Below are positions 1 through 8,934 of a DNA stretch of 16,353 nucleotides, piece after piece (position 1 is the first letter of the stretch; the number at the start of each line of letters is the position of its first letter). The notes beneath the pieces are model-generated. The model searched no databases, was not told the DNA's origin, and worked only from the letters and a program-made list of their open reading frames with translations. The position numbers and the translations under genes are program-made. Source of the DNA: an uncultured Bacteroides sp. (GTDB taxonomy: Bacteria; Bacteroidota; Bacteroidia; Bacteroidales; Bacteroidaceae); NCBI RefSeq assembly GCF_905207245.1, contig NZ_CAJLKP010000103.1:1-16353 (forward strand), given 5' to 3'.

Positions 1-19
1 GCTATGTTCCGAAAGGCAC

Positions 20-47
20 TTGTAGCTTGTAGCCTATAGCTCGTAAC
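20..47. repeat. Degenerate 7-bp tandem repeat, four units
   Basis: Four consecutive heptamers can be read: TTGTAGC, TTGTAGC, CTATAGC, TCGTAAC. The first two are identical and the last two differ at two or three positions. The array lies downstream of the stop codon of the minus-strand M48 gene, in otherwise featureless sequence at the window edge. No function can be assigned. It may extend or decay to the left, outside the window. Confidence 0.6.
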
Positions 48-102
48 TGATTCATAACCATACAGAAAGAAACCAATTACCCAACAGGATTATTTCAATA
101 AA

Positions 103-900
103 TTACTCTGCTTCCGGTTTCTCAATACCTTCGCTGGTTGCACGCTCTTCCATGCGTTTGATACGGGCATCCAAATCCGGGTGGGTAGAGAACAACTGGT
201 TCAGTTTACTGCTTTTTTGTGCACCGGCTTCTTCCTGCAACTTCTTCAATTTTTGGAAAGACAAAGCCATTGCCCAAGGGTTCTTACCATGACTTTTCAG
301 GAACTCGTATCCATAGTCATCAGCACTTCTCTCCTGCTTCTGTGAGTAAGTGGAATTCACCAAAGCCTCGCCCAGGTCGCCCAACTGAGAATCTGTCAAT
401 TTAGCAGCCGTACCGCCTTGTGAAGAAATACCGTCTTTCAGGGCAGAAGTCAACAATGCTGTGCGGAAACCGTTCTTAGAATCCTTGTGTGCCACGTGTC
501 CGACTTCATGACCGATAACACCCAGTAACTCTTCATCCGTCATGATGTCCATGAGAGAGGAGAAGACACGTACACTACCATCTGCACACGCAAAGGCATT
601 GACGTCTATCACATAGTAAACCTTAAAATTCAAGGGAATTCCTTCCACATCCGTCAAGCCGTCAGTCAGCTTTTTCAAGCGGATAGTATACTCATTGTCA
701 TCCGCACACACCTGATTGTGAGCATCCATCCAGTCGATGTATTCTTTCACATACTCCGTCATTTGAGCATCTGTCAAAGTCACCGCTTTAACGGCTTTTA
801 CTGCACCTTTCAGTGCTTTCACATTAAACTGGGCCATTGCAGGCATTGTCACAGCCATGCATACGAGAAGAAGGGCCCACTTCATAAGAGTCTTTTTCAT
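103..900 (-). CDS. M48-family metallopeptidase, secreted
   Basis: This is a 265-residue zinc peptidase of the M48 (Ste24/HtpX/BepA-like) family. Residues 1-23 form a signal peptide ending AMA before Q24, so the protein should be exported to the periplasm; no other membrane segment is seen. The zinc-binding motif HEVGH lies at residues 131-135, and the third ligand is probably E190 in a QERSADDYG motif, the usual ExxAD arrangement of M48. The STHPDLDARI segment near residues 238-247 is also typical of periplasmic M48 enzymes. The length fits stand-alone periplasmic members. Family knowledge suggests housekeeping of misfolded or outer-membrane proteins; the specific substrate is unknown. It is transcribed divergently from the TPR gene. 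The start at 900 is chosen because it gives a complete signal peptide and follows a plausible promoter. Confidence 0.93.
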   Translation of the reverse strand: MKKTLMKWALLLVCMAVTMPAMAQFNVKALKGAVKAVKAVTLTDAQMTEYVKEYIDWMDAHNQVCADDNEYTIRLKKLTDGLTDVEGIPLNFKVYYVIDVNAFACADGSVRVFSSLMDIMTDEELLGVIGHEVGHVAHKDSKNGFRTALLTSALKDGISSQGGTAAKLTDSQLGDLGEALVNSTYSQKQERSADDYGYEFLKSHGKNPWAMALSFQKLKKLQEEAGAQKSSKLNQLFSTHPDLDARIKRMEERATSEGIEKPEAE

Positions 901-947
901 TCTTGTGTTTTTAGAAGATGATTATTTTTATTTTGATAAATGTGGCG

Positions 948-979
948 CAAAAGAACAAATTTTTAATGATACCATCAAT
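948..979 (-). promoter_or_regulatory. Candidate promoter of the M48 gene
   Basis: On the minus strand the element ATTG (plus 976-979) is followed after 20 bp by TTCTTTTG (plus 948-955). This matches the Bacteroidetes TTTG/TAnnTTTG layout except for a T in place of A at the second base of the -7 box. It would give a leader of about 40 nt before the start at 900. Confidence 0.4.
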
Positions 980-1016
980 ATATTAGGGGATGTTTTTCGC
1001 TTTTTCGGCGGAGTTC

Positions 1017-1049
1017 TTGGTATGAAAACAAGATTTTTCATTAAGTTTG
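1017..1049 (+). promoter_or_regulatory. Candidate promoter of the TPR gene
   Basis: TAAGTTTG at 1042-1049 is an exact match to the Bacteroidetes -7 consensus TAnnTTTG. A TTG at 1017-1019 lies 22 bp upstream, slightly further than ideal. Transcription would start near 1056, about 35 nt before the start codon at 1090. It would probably also serve the DUF6377 regulator gene downstream. Confidence 0.45.
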
Positions 1050-1089
1050 CAGAAAGAATAGAAACAAAATATCAAAGACATACATAATT

Positions 1090-2049
1090 ATGGGATTCTT
1101 TAAATCTTTCTTCTCCGGTAAACAAGAAAAACCGGAAACTGAAAAACAGAAAAACGATCAGAAGAACTTTGAAATATTCAAGTATGACGGCATGCGTGCA
1201 CAGCGCATGGGACGTCCGGATTATGCAATCAAATGCTTCACCGAAGCCTTGGCAATCCAGGATGACTTTGAAACCATGAGTTATCTAAGCCAGGTTTACA
1301 TTCAGACAAATGCCCTCAGTGAAGCACACGAGCTTCTGGAGCGCATGGCAAAACTGGAACCGGAGCATACTTCCACTTTCCTCACCCTTGCCAATGTATG
1401 CTACCTGCAAGAAGATTATCAGGCCATGGCTAAAGCTGCACAGAAAGCCATTGAAATAGAAGAAGGCAACGCTATGGCGCACTACCTTCTGGGAAGGGCC
1501 AAGCAAGGAATGGATGACGGCATTATGAGCATCGCCCACCTCACCAAAGCCATCGTGCTGAAAGATGATTTCACCGAAGCCCGCCTCCTACGTGCCGAAG
1601 CATTGACCAAGATGAAGCAGTATAATGAAGCCATGGAGGACATTGATGCTATATTGGCACAAGATGCAGATGACGAAAGCGCCCTCTTGCTGCGCGGCAA
1701 AATCAAAGAAGCCACCGGTGACGCCGGAGCGGCAGAAGCCGACTATTGCCACGTAACCGAACTGAATCCCTTCAATGAGCAAGGTTTCCTCTATTTAGGA
1801 CAACTCTATATTGAGCAAAAGAAACTTCCAGAAGCCATCGCCCTCTTTGATGAAGCCATCGAACTGAACCCTAACTTTGCACAGGCCTACCACGAACGCG
1901 GACGTGCCAAACTGCTAAACGGCGACAAGGACGGCTCCGTAGAAGATATGAAGAAAGGACTGGAACTAAATCCGAAAGAAGTTCAAGCCTTCAACGGGCA
2001 ATATGGCAATCAAACTAATGAAAGACAACCGAATGTACTAGGACTATAA
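1090..2049 (+). CDS. Tetratricopeptide-repeat protein
   Basis: This 319-residue protein is made almost entirely of about eight TPR units of roughly 34 residues, from about residue 25 to 305. Canonical signatures such as the AIELNPNFAQAYHERG segment and the DYAIKCFTEAL segment are visible. No signal peptide or membrane helix is present and the N terminus is lysine-rich, so it is probably a cytoplasmic scaffold or adaptor. No catalytic domain is seen. Only 6 nt separate it from the DUF6377 regulator, so the two are probably cotranscribed. A functional link to that regulator, which has its own helical-repeat region, is possible but is inferred from position only. The partner and process are unknown. 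Confidence 0.9.
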   Translation: MGFFKSFFSGKQEKPETEKQKNDQKNFEIFKYDGMRAQRMGRPDYAIKCFTEALAIQDDFETMSYLSQVYIQTNALSEAHELLERMAKLEPEHTSTFLTLANVCYLQEDYQAMAKAAQKAIEIEEGNAMAHYLLGRAKQGMDDGIMSIAHLTKAIVLKDDFTEARLLRAEALTKMKQYNEAMEDIDAILAQDADDESALLLRGKIKEATGDAGAAEADYCHVTELNPFNEQGFLYLGQLYIEQKKLPEAIALFDEAIELNPNFAQAYHERGRAKLLNGDKDGSVEDMKKGLELNPKEVQAFNGQYGNQTNERQPNVLGL

Positions 2050-2055
2050 CGCCCT

Positions 2056-3771
2056 ATGAGAAGCGTCCTCTCCATACTCGTATTTTGTTTTCTTTTTCCA
2101 GCATTGGCAACTGCCGACAGTTTCGAACGCAGCTTTAAAGAAAATAAAAAACTTCTTTACTCACTGGACAGCCTGTTAGCACATCAGGATGTATTTGTGA
2201 AAGTAAAAGAGGAACGCATCATGCAGTTGAAGAAGCAACAGAACCAGGTAAAAGATGTAAAGGAACTCTATGCAATGAATCGGATGATTTATTTAGAGTA
2301 TCGGGTATATGATGCGGATTCGGCCTTGCACTACATCAATAAAAACATTCGGCTGGCACAGCAGACCAGCAACCGGACCTGGGAAGTGGTATCTCTGCTC
2401 GAACAGTCTTTTGTTCTTACATCCTGCGGACTTCTTACTGAAGCACTGAATGCTGTGAGCGATATCCGTTCGGAAGAATTGCCGCAAAATCTACGTTCTG
2501 AATATTTTGGCCGTTTGTGCACACTTTACTCCCGTTTAAGGGATTACTCCGGTGAGAATTCTCATTTATCGGAGCATTACAATGAGCTTCAAAAGACTTA
2601 TCGGGATTCAATACTGACAACAGCTACTCCCGATGAATTACGCTACTGGAACACCCGGACATGGCTCTACTTGGGGACTCCCGAGGTAGCCCCCGTCAAG
2701 CAAGCATTGGAACATAACAAAAAGATATTGCCCAACGACAGCCGAAAATACTCCATTGCCACATACAACCTGTCCGCTATCTACCGAAGCGAGAAAAATG
2801 AAAGCAAGTATCTGGAAAATCTGATTCTTTCCGCCATGGCAGACATCCGATGCGTCAACGGAGACATAGGTTCATTGCAGGAAATAGCCGAATACCTGTT
2901 TAAACACGGGAAGATAGACCGCGCATATAACTATATTGTCTACTGTTCACAAAAAGCCATGCTTTTTCATAACCGGGTACGGATAGTCAGAATGTCTCAT
3001 TTGCAAAATCAAATCTACAAAGCCTACCAGGAACGAGACAACATACAGCAAAAGCGACTTCAAGCCTCCCTCATCACCGTCAGTTTACTTTTTCTTGTAC
3101 TTATCGGCGCATTCCTGTTCATCCGTAAACAAATGCACAAATTGAAGGAAGCTAATACGAGATTGGACAATACCAATCAGAAACTCTCTGTCAATATGGA
3201 TGCCCTCTCCATCGCCCATCAAAGTCTGGAAGAAGCCAATGACCAACTGAAAGAACTGAATACCCAATTAAAAGAGGTAAATTCCCAATTGCGGGAGTCC
3301 AATTATGTAAAAGAGGAATACATAGGTTATGTATTCAATATCTGCTCCACTTATATCAGCAAATTGGAAGAATTCCGTAAAAACATCAACCGGAAGCTCA
3401 AAGTAGGTCAGATAGAAGATGTCAAGGCCATGACTGATCCTTCAACAATGGCCTCCAATGAACTGAAAGAGTTCTATCAGCATTTCGATACAATCTTTCT
3501 TCACCTCTACCCTAATTTTGTGGAGGACTTCAATGCCTTGCTTCTGCCCGAAGAACGGATTGAACTGAAAGATGGTGAACTGCTGAATACAGAACTGCGC
3601 ATACACGCATTAATAAGGCTGGGCATTACGGACAGCGTGAAGATAGCCGACTTCCTTCATTGCTCCGCACAAACTGTCTACAATAACCGTCTTCGTACCC
3701 GGAATAAATCCATTATTCCGAAAGAAGACTTCATGAATGCCATCAAAAAGCTCGGAAAATACAAAGCGTAA
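2056..3771 (+). CDS. DUF6377-type transmembrane TPR/HTH regulator
   Basis: This 571-residue protein has the architecture of the Bacteroides regulators annotated as DUF6377. It has an N-terminal signal-like segment (about 1-20), a helical-repeat region (about 25-330), one transmembrane helix (about 337-356), a heptad-rich coiled coil (about 360-420, with recurring NxQLKE-type repeats) and a C-terminal domain. That domain carries a helix-turn-helix, in the segment SVKIADFLHCSAQTVYNNR near residues 525-545. The repeats would face the periplasm and the DNA-binding end the cytoplasm, so it resembles a one-protein signal transducer. Such genes often sit beside susC/susD pairs, and here the next gene is susC-like, so control of that operon is the likely role (inference). 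No histidine-kinase catalytic motifs are present. The start is 6 nt after the TPR gene stop. Confidence 0.85.
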   Translation: MRSVLSILVFCFLFPALATADSFERSFKENKKLLYSLDSLLAHQDVFVKVKEERIMQLKKQQNQVKDVKELYAMNRMIYLEYRVYDADSALHYINKNIRLAQQTSNRTWEVVSLLEQSFVLTSCGLLTEALNAVSDIRSEELPQNLRSEYFGRLCTLYSRLRDYSGENSHLSEHYNELQKTYRDSILTTATPDELRYWNTRTWLYLGTPEVAPVKQALEHNKKILPNDSRKYSIATYNLSAIYRSEKNESKYLENLILSAMADIRCVNGDIGSLQEIAEYLFKHGKIDRAYNYIVYCSQKAMLFHNRVRIVRMSHLQNQIYKAYQERDNIQQKRLQASLITVSLLFLVLIGAFLFIRKQMHKLKEANTRLDNTNQKLSVNMDALSIAHQSLEEANDQLKELNTQLKEVNSQLRESNYVKEEYIGYVFNICSTYISKLEEFRKNINRKLKVGQIEDVKAMTDPSTMASNELKEFYQHFDTIFLHLYPNFVEDFNALLLPEERIELKDGELLNTELRIHALIRLGITDSVKIADFLHCSAQTVYNNRLRTRNKSIIPKEDFMNAIKKLGKYKA

Positions 3772-3785
3772 CCTCTGTCTTTCAC

Positions 3786-3815
3786 TCCCGATTCCTATCG
3801 GGAAGTTTACTTCCC
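3786..3815 (+). terminator. Two overlapping hairpins after the regulator gene
   Basis: The first hairpin has a 7-bp stem, TCCCGAT (3786-3792) with ATCGGGA (3797-3803), and a TCCT loop. The second has a 6-bp stem, GGGAAG (3800-3805) with CTTCCC (3810-3815), and a TTTA loop. They share bases 3800-3803, so only one can form at a time. The run after the second stem is T-rich (AGTTTTCC) but not a clean U tract. They may end the regulator transcript 15 nt after its stop codon, or act as a conditional terminator. Confidence 0.45.
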
Positions 3816-3889
3816 AGTTTTCCACCTCCGCCACATACAACTAATAATCAACTACTTATCCCTTTTAACAGTTTACTTCAACGGTTTAC
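3804..3889. promoter_or_regulatory. Repeated GTTTAC boxes upstream of susC-like gene
   Basis: The 10-mer AGTTTACTTC occurs at 3804-3813 and again at 3870-3879, and a further GTTTAC lies at 3884-3889. The last two copies start 13 bp apart and end about 30 bp upstream of the -7 element of the susC-like gene. That position would suit an activator site, possibly for the DUF6377 regulator encoded just upstream. This is inference from repetition and position. The first copy overlaps the second hairpin. Confidence 0.3.
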
Positions 3890-3919
3890 CCCACGAAGTG
3901 AATAGCCCCTTGTTACATA

Positions 3920-3927
3920 TATCTTTG
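3920..3927 (+). promoter_or_regulatory. Candidate -7 element of the susCD-like operon
   Basis: TATCTTTG matches the Bacteroidetes TAnnTTTG box exactly. No TTTG is found 19-21 bp upstream, so the promoter may depend on an activator. Transcription would begin near 3934, leaving a very short leader before ATG 3953 and about 40 nt before ATG 3974. Confidence 0.5.
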
Positions 3928-3952
3928 CCGAAGAGATTTAAAACAAGAACTT

Positions 3953-6900
3953 ATGTTAACTATCAAATTAATCATGAAGAACGAAAGAAAAGAAAAACGC
4001 CTTGGCAGACTTATTCTTGTCTGCTGCGCTTTGTTACTGTTCATTTCGGTCAATGCATTTGCACAACAGCAAGTCACAGTCACCGGAAACGTAAAAGATG
4101 AAAAAGGAGAGCCCATCATCGGTGCCAATGTCATCGTAAAAGGTACAGGCACAGGAAGTGTCAGCAATGTAGACGGAGATTTCTCACTGCCCAATGTACC
4201 TAACGGAGCCACACTTGAGATTTCCTTTATCGGCTATCTGAACCAAGACGTAAAAGTCAACGGAACCAAACCTATCAACATCATTCTGAAGGAAGATACT
4301 AAAATGCTGGATGAAGTGGTTGTAGTGGGATACGGTGTACAGCGCAAGTCGGACATGACAGGTGCAGTTGCTTCCGTAAACACCAAAACACTGGAGAACC
4401 GCCCGCAAGCCAACATCATTCAGTCTTTGCAGGGAGCCGTACCGGGACTGAATATTTCAGTGACCGGAACTAATGCTGAAGGTTCGTCCACCAAAACCCG
4501 CATCCGTGGTGAAAACTCCATCACAGCGGACAATAAGCCGCTGATTATTCTGGATGGTATTCCTTTTGACGGCCCCTGGTCGGAAATCAATCCGAACGAT
4601 GTAGAGTCCATTGAAGTACTGAAAGATGCTTCTTCGGCTGCCATCTACGGTGCACGTGGCTCAAACGGCGTCATCCTGATTACTTCCAAAAGAGGCGAGA
4701 AAGGAAAGGTGGTCGTAGCTTATGACACATACGTCACCATTGATAATCCGATTAATTTACCCCGTCTCATGAATGGTGCTGAATTCTGGAAATACAAGAC
4801 TGAAGCATTGAGAGATGCCAATACCACTCCGCCGACAGAAAGCAATCCGGAACCGTGGATGGGATCGATTACCGCTACCGAGCTGCGTATGCACGAAGCG
4901 GGAACAGATACCGACTGGCTGGACTTGGCAACCCGTACCGGCTTCAAACAACAACATAACATTTCATTCCGTGGTGGAGTGAACAAAACGAATTATTTCG
5001 TATCGCTGAACTATACGGACGTGAAAGGTACGGCGGTCGGCAACCAATTCAAACGTTACAATATCCGCTTCAACCTGGATCAGGAATTCAATTCCTGGCT
5101 TAAATTCTCCACCAGCACACAGTTGGGCCGCTATGACCGAAGCGGCAGTAGCGCCTCATTCTCCAGAGCTTTCCGGATGAACCCGCTGGCAGAGGCTTAT
5201 GACGAAGAAGGCAATATCCGTTCTGCCGCTTGGGAAGACTCCAGCGAAGCCTTTTCGGTAAACCCGCTAAGCAGCCTCAACAATAGAAGTAGTGATATAC
5301 GCTCCAAAGTCATCACCAACAATGTCATTGAAATTAAGCTGCCGTTTGTTCCAGGGTTAAGCTATAAACTGAACACAGGCTATACTTACCAAGACAGCAG
5401 TTGGAAACAATATCAGGGTATGGATACTTACTATGGAGCCCGTTCCAATGGTATTCTGAACACCGACGACTGGCATTCACAGGAATGGATTTTGGAAAAT
5501 ATCATCACCTATACCCGTGAGTTCGGCAAACACCGCATCTTCTTCACCGGTCTGTATTCTGCACAGAGCTACGAAAAAGAAGGCAACGGAATGGAAGGAA
5601 AAGACTTCCCTAACGACGTGATGTACTATTATCAGATTTCCAAAGCAGCCACCATGTCCGGAAGTTCCAGCTATACGAAGCAGAACCACATCTCACAGAT
5701 GGCGCGTCTGAACTATTCATACGACAGCCGCTACCTGCTGACACTGACGGCACGCCGTGACGGTTATTCGGCATTCGGCAACCAATCCAAGTTCGGCGTA
5801 TTCCCTTCCATGGCTATCGGCTGGAATATTTCTAACGAACATTTCTTCCAGGCAAGTCCTCTGGCAAAAGTCGTTAGCAACCTGAAATATCGTTTGTCAT
5901 GGGGTAAGAACGGTAACGAAGCCGTGGGTGCCTACACTACCTTACCCGAACTTTCAACATTCAATTATCTGAAAGACGATCATACACCGAACTATGGTTT
6001 CTATCCCTCCAAACTGGCTTCTCCTTCATTGGGATGGGAAACTACACAATCCGTCAACACGGGTATAGACTTCCAGTTGTGGAGCGGGCGTATCCAGGGT
6101 TCTTTCGATATCTACTGGTCGAAAACAAACGACTTGCTGCTGAACCGTTCCATTCCTACCATCAACGGAACAGGAAACATCACCGAGAATATCGGTGAAA
6201 CCCAAAACCGCGGTTTGGAATTACAAATCACTTCAAACAATATCACTAAGAAGGATTTTGAGTGGTCAACCACTTTCAACCTGTCGCACTATAAAACAAA
6301 GATTGTAAACGTAGGTCTCTATGATGCCGACGGCAAACCGATGGATGATGTCGGTTCCAGATGGTTCATCGGCGAACCTATCAGCGTGAACTACGACTAC
6401 CGTTTCATCGGTATCTGGCAGATCACCGACCCAGCAAATCCCAACGGTCAGCAAGATCCGAACTACCGTTACTCCATCCCCGGATACATGAAGTATCATG
6501 ATAAAGACGGTGTAAATGATATCACTCCGGCAGACAAGGAAATCATCGGTTCGGCTATCCCAAAGGTTACTATGGGTATGATGAACACTTTCCGCTACAA
6601 GAATGTGAGCCTCAGCGTATTTCTGAATGCACAACTGGGACAGACCGCCAATAACTGGCTCTACGATGTATCTCACAACTCTTATCGCCAGAACCGCCTG
6701 ATGGTAGACTTCTGGACTCCGGAAAATCCGACTAACAAGTATCCGAAAAACTCTCTGGACACCTCAGTAAACCCGATGGGTGCCGGCTTTTACGAAAAGA
6801 CCGACTTCCTCCGCGTACAGGACGTCACACTGGGCTACCGCATCCCCCAGCGTTGGCTGAAAAAGATTTCCCTGAACCGCCTCGAAGTATATATGAACAT

Positions 6901-7015
6901 CAAGAACCTGGCAACCTGGACAAGCTGGACCGGTCTGGATCCGGAATTTATCAGCGACCAACAGTCCACTCCACAGGTGCGTTCATTCACATTCGGTCTG
7001 AAACTTGATTTATAA
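3953..7015 (+). CDS. SusC/RagA-like TonB-dependent outer-membrane transporter
   Basis: This is a 1020-residue outer-membrane receptor of the SusC/RagA family. The N-terminal signal peptide ends near NAFA before the glutamine pair. A carboxypeptidase-regulatory-like beta-sandwich (about residues 41-120) begins VTVTGNVKDEKGEPIIGANV. The conserved DEVVVVGYG stretch and the plug domain follow (about 122-240), then a 22-strand-type beta barrel to the C terminus, which ends in the expected LKLDL. It would import a substrate delivered by the SusD-like lipoprotein encoded 24 nt downstream, driven by TonB. An in-frame ATG at 3974 (MKNERKEK...) gives a more usual signal peptide than the first ATG at 3953, so the true protein may be 1013 residues. 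No STN (secretin/TonB N-terminal) domain is present, so it is not an anti-sigma-coupled transducer. The substrate cannot be read from the sequence; context suggests a peptide-like compound. Confidence 0.95.
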   Translation: MLTIKLIMKNERKEKRLGRLILVCCALLLFISVNAFAQQQVTVTGNVKDEKGEPIIGANVIVKGTGTGSVSNVDGDFSLPNVPNGATLEISFIGYLNQDVKVNGTKPINIILKEDTKMLDEVVVVGYGVQRKSDMTGAVASVNTKTLENRPQANIIQSLQGAVPGLNISVTGTNAEGSSTKTRIRGENSITADNKPLIILDGIPFDGPWSEINPNDVESIEVLKDASSAAIYGARGSNGVILITSKRGEKGKVVVAYDTYVTIDNPINLPRLMNGAEFWKYKTEALRDANTTPPTESNPEPWMGSITATELRMHEAGTDTDWLDLATRTGFKQQHNISFRGGVNKTNYFVSLNYTDVKGTAVGNQFKRYNIRFNLDQEFNSWLKFSTSTQLGRYDRSGSSASFSRAFRMNPLAEAYDEEGNIRSAAWEDSSEAFSVNPLSSLNNRSSDIRSKVITNNVIEIKLPFVPGLSYKLNTGYTYQDSSWKQYQGMDTYYGARSNGILNTDDWHSQEWILENIITYTREFGKHRIFFTGLYSAQSYEKEGNGMEGKDFPNDVMYYYQISKAATMSGSSSYTKQNHISQMARLNYSYDSRYLLTLTARRDGYSAFGNQSKFGVFPSMAIGWNISNEHFFQASPLAKVVSNLKYRLSWGKNGNEAVGAYTTLPELSTFNYLKDDHTPNYGFYPSKLASPSLGWETTQSVNTGIDFQLWSGRIQGSFDIYWSKTNDLLLNRSIPTINGTGNITENIGETQNRGLELQITSNNITKKDFEWSTTFNLSHYKTKIVNVGLYDADGKPMDDVGSRWFIGEPISVNYDYRFIGIWQITDPANPNGQQDPNYRYSIPGYMKYHDKDGVNDITPADKEIIGSAIPKVTMGMMNTFRYKNVSLSVFLNAQLGQTANNWLYDVSHNSYRQNRLMVDFWTPENPTNKYPKNSLDTSVNPMGAGFYEKTDFLRVQDVTLGYRIPQRWLKKISLNRLEVYMNIKNLATWTSWTGLDPEFISDQQSTPQVRSFTFGLKLDL

Positions 7016-7039
7016 ACCGCTTAAACAAAGAGAAACAGT

Positions 7040-8833
7040 ATGAAAAAGCTAAAATATACACTGATAGCACTGCTCGTGCTCTGCACCACCGGATGCAACG
7101 AGTCCAGTTTCCTGGAGGAAGACCCGCGTGCTTCACTCTATCCTGAGAACCTGTTGGTAGATTACAGTGGATTCCAGTCCATGGTAATCACCCTTAACGG
7201 AATGATGCGCAACGAATACCGCCGTGCCGATGCACTGGGCGGTGGCCTGCCGCTTGTGCTGCACGCAGCATGGGGTAGCGGTGTCGATAATTCATGGAGT
7301 AACAACTCACACAGTGAGTTCAAGTATATGTATTATCCGTCTCAAATCAATCAGACAGATTTACGGATATTCCAGAACATCTTCCAATGGTGCTATCGTA
7401 TCATCAACACTGCCAATATGGTGATTTCACGTGCAGAAGGCAGCGGTATCGACTGGAAAGGGACGGAAACGGAAGCTGCCGCCCATAAGAACAAGATTAT
7501 AGCGCAAGCCCGCTTCTTCCGCGCATGGGCCTATCGCCACCTGACTTATTCATTCGGCGCCGTACCTCTGTCAACCGAAGAGATTACGGGTATGAACTAC
7601 CGTAACGACTGGGAACGCAACTCCGTAGAGTCTATTCGTGAAGTGATGGAGCAGGATTTCACATTCGCCATGAACAACCTGCCACTCCGCGAAGAGAACA
7701 ACAGTAAGATTTCCGGAGCCGTAGCACGCCACTACCTGGGTGAGTTATATCTGGCAATGGACCAGCCCGGCAAAGCCGCTGAAGTATTGAAACCACTGGT
7801 AGAAGGTAAGGAATATAGCCTGATGACTACCCGCTTCGGAAAGAACGCCGCCAACCCCGGCTGCCCGTTCATCGATGTATTCCGCACACCGATGTATGCA
7901 GATGGAAATACGGAGGTTCTATACGCTTTCGTCAACACGGAACCGGAAAACAGTGCTTTCGGTACAGCAGAGGTGTATATGAAGAGTACTTATAAGAACT
8001 ATTATTCCAACGATGGCGTCATCAACAAAAGTAATATGAAAGACCCGGACTATACAAGCGGCACGGCCACCTGGCCCCAGGTGTTCTGGATAAACAACGG
8101 CGGTAAAGGTGCCGGACGTTGCGTTCCGTCACGGGGAGCTTTCCGCCTCTACAACTACAAGGATCAGGGCACAAAGGATGACCGCGTATCCGATTACGCA
8201 GTGGTATGGACCATCAATGAGAGAGGTGCCGACGGCAAAGTCACGGAATATCTAAATAACGGGAAAACGGTAGTGGACACCATCGTAAGCGCCGCCATGC
8301 TGGACGACAATAAAACCACCATCAAGAAGTACAACTGGCCTACCACCCGCAAATGGGACTACGTAGCACCGTTGATGGCAAACGGTGACAAGGACGGATG
8401 CTATCAGGATATCGTTTACCTTCGTCTGGCAGACACTTACCTGCTTTATGCGGAAGCTCTGCTGAAGAACAATCAGGCAGGTGAAGCCATCAAATGGATT
8501 AACAAGGTGCGTAACCGTTCTAATGCTGTCAGCATCACGGAAGCCGAACTGACAGCAGGAGGACTCGATTTCATTCTGGATGAACGCAGTCGCGAACTCC
8601 TTTCCGAAGAAGAACGCCGCCACACCCTGATTCGCGTAAGCCAGGAGAAAGGTGGAGATGAACGTGATGTGAACAACTACTTCAAACGTCGTATGCGCCA
8701 GTTAAATGAGATTGCAGGACGCGATGCACGAGGTATGAATTCGTATGATACGCCTGTGTTGTTCCCGATTCCACAAGAATTCATTGACTCTAATACAGGT
8801 CGTCAACTGGAAAATAATCCGGGATATCTATAA
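7040..8833 (+). CDS. SusD/RagB-like substrate-binding lipoprotein
   Basis: This 597-residue surface lipoprotein is the partner of the SusC-like transporter. The signal peptide ends in a lipobox CTTGC with the lipidated cysteine at residue 19. The helical SusD fold is indicated by the N-terminal TPR-like region, including AQARFFRAWAYRHL around residues 155-170 and AVARHYLGELYLAM around 228-240. The C-terminal region contains YLRLADTYLLYAEALL and INKVRNRSN. The protein ends VLFPIPQEF...NPGYL, the standard RagB/SusD terminus (FPIP...N). Length is within the family range. It would sit over the SusC barrel and capture the ligand. Ligand identity is unknown. Confidence 0.95.
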   Translation: MKKLKYTLIALLVLCTTGCNESSFLEEDPRASLYPENLLVDYSGFQSMVITLNGMMRNEYRRADALGGGLPLVLHAAWGSGVDNSWSNNSHSEFKYMYYPSQINQTDLRIFQNIFQWCYRIINTANMVISRAEGSGIDWKGTETEAAAHKNKIIAQARFFRAWAYRHLTYSFGAVPLSTEEITGMNYRNDWERNSVESIREVMEQDFTFAMNNLPLREENNSKISGAVARHYLGELYLAMDQPGKAAEVLKPLVEGKEYSLMTTRFGKNAANPGCPFIDVFRTPMYADGNTEVLYAFVNTEPENSAFGTAEVYMKSTYKNYYSNDGVINKSNMKDPDYTSGTATWPQVFWINNGGKGAGRCVPSRGAFRLYNYKDQGTKDDRVSDYAVVWTINERGADGKVTEYLNNGKTVVDTIVSAAMLDDNKTTIKKYNWPTTRKWDYVAPLMANGDKDGCYQDIVYLRLADTYLLYAEALLKNNQAGEAIKWINKVRNRSNAVSITEAELTAGGLDFILDERSRELLSEEERRHTLIRVSQEKGGDERDVNNYFKRRMRQLNEIAGRDARGMNSYDTPVLFPIPQEFIDSNTGRQLENNPGYL

Positions 8834-8847
8834 AAGAACTGCACATG

Positions 8848-8934
8848 TATGAAACGGATGCAAACGGACTGATACTGGTATACATAAAACTGATAATAAC
8901 TTCCAAAGTAAAAATCCGTCGCAGCCGTTTCATA
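8848..8934 (+). promoter_or_regulatory. Long-range inverted repeat between susD-like and dcuC
   Basis: Perfect 10-bp arms, TATGAAACGG (8848-8857) and CCGTTTCATA (8925-8934), are 67 bp apart. Pairing can extend outward with CACA/TGTG past a small bulge, and inward with ACGGA (8864-8868) and TCCGT (8915-8919). The sequence ACTGATA is also repeated directly at 8868-8874 and 8889-8895. No TAnnTTTG promoter for dcuC is seen here. The structure could therefore be an RNA element that tunes readthrough or mRNA stability between susCD and the enzyme genes. Confidence 0.4.

Noticed and set aside
6266..6676. 136-codon minus-strand frame within the susC-like gene
   Set aside because: It is antisense to the conserved beta-barrel coding sequence and has no family resemblance.
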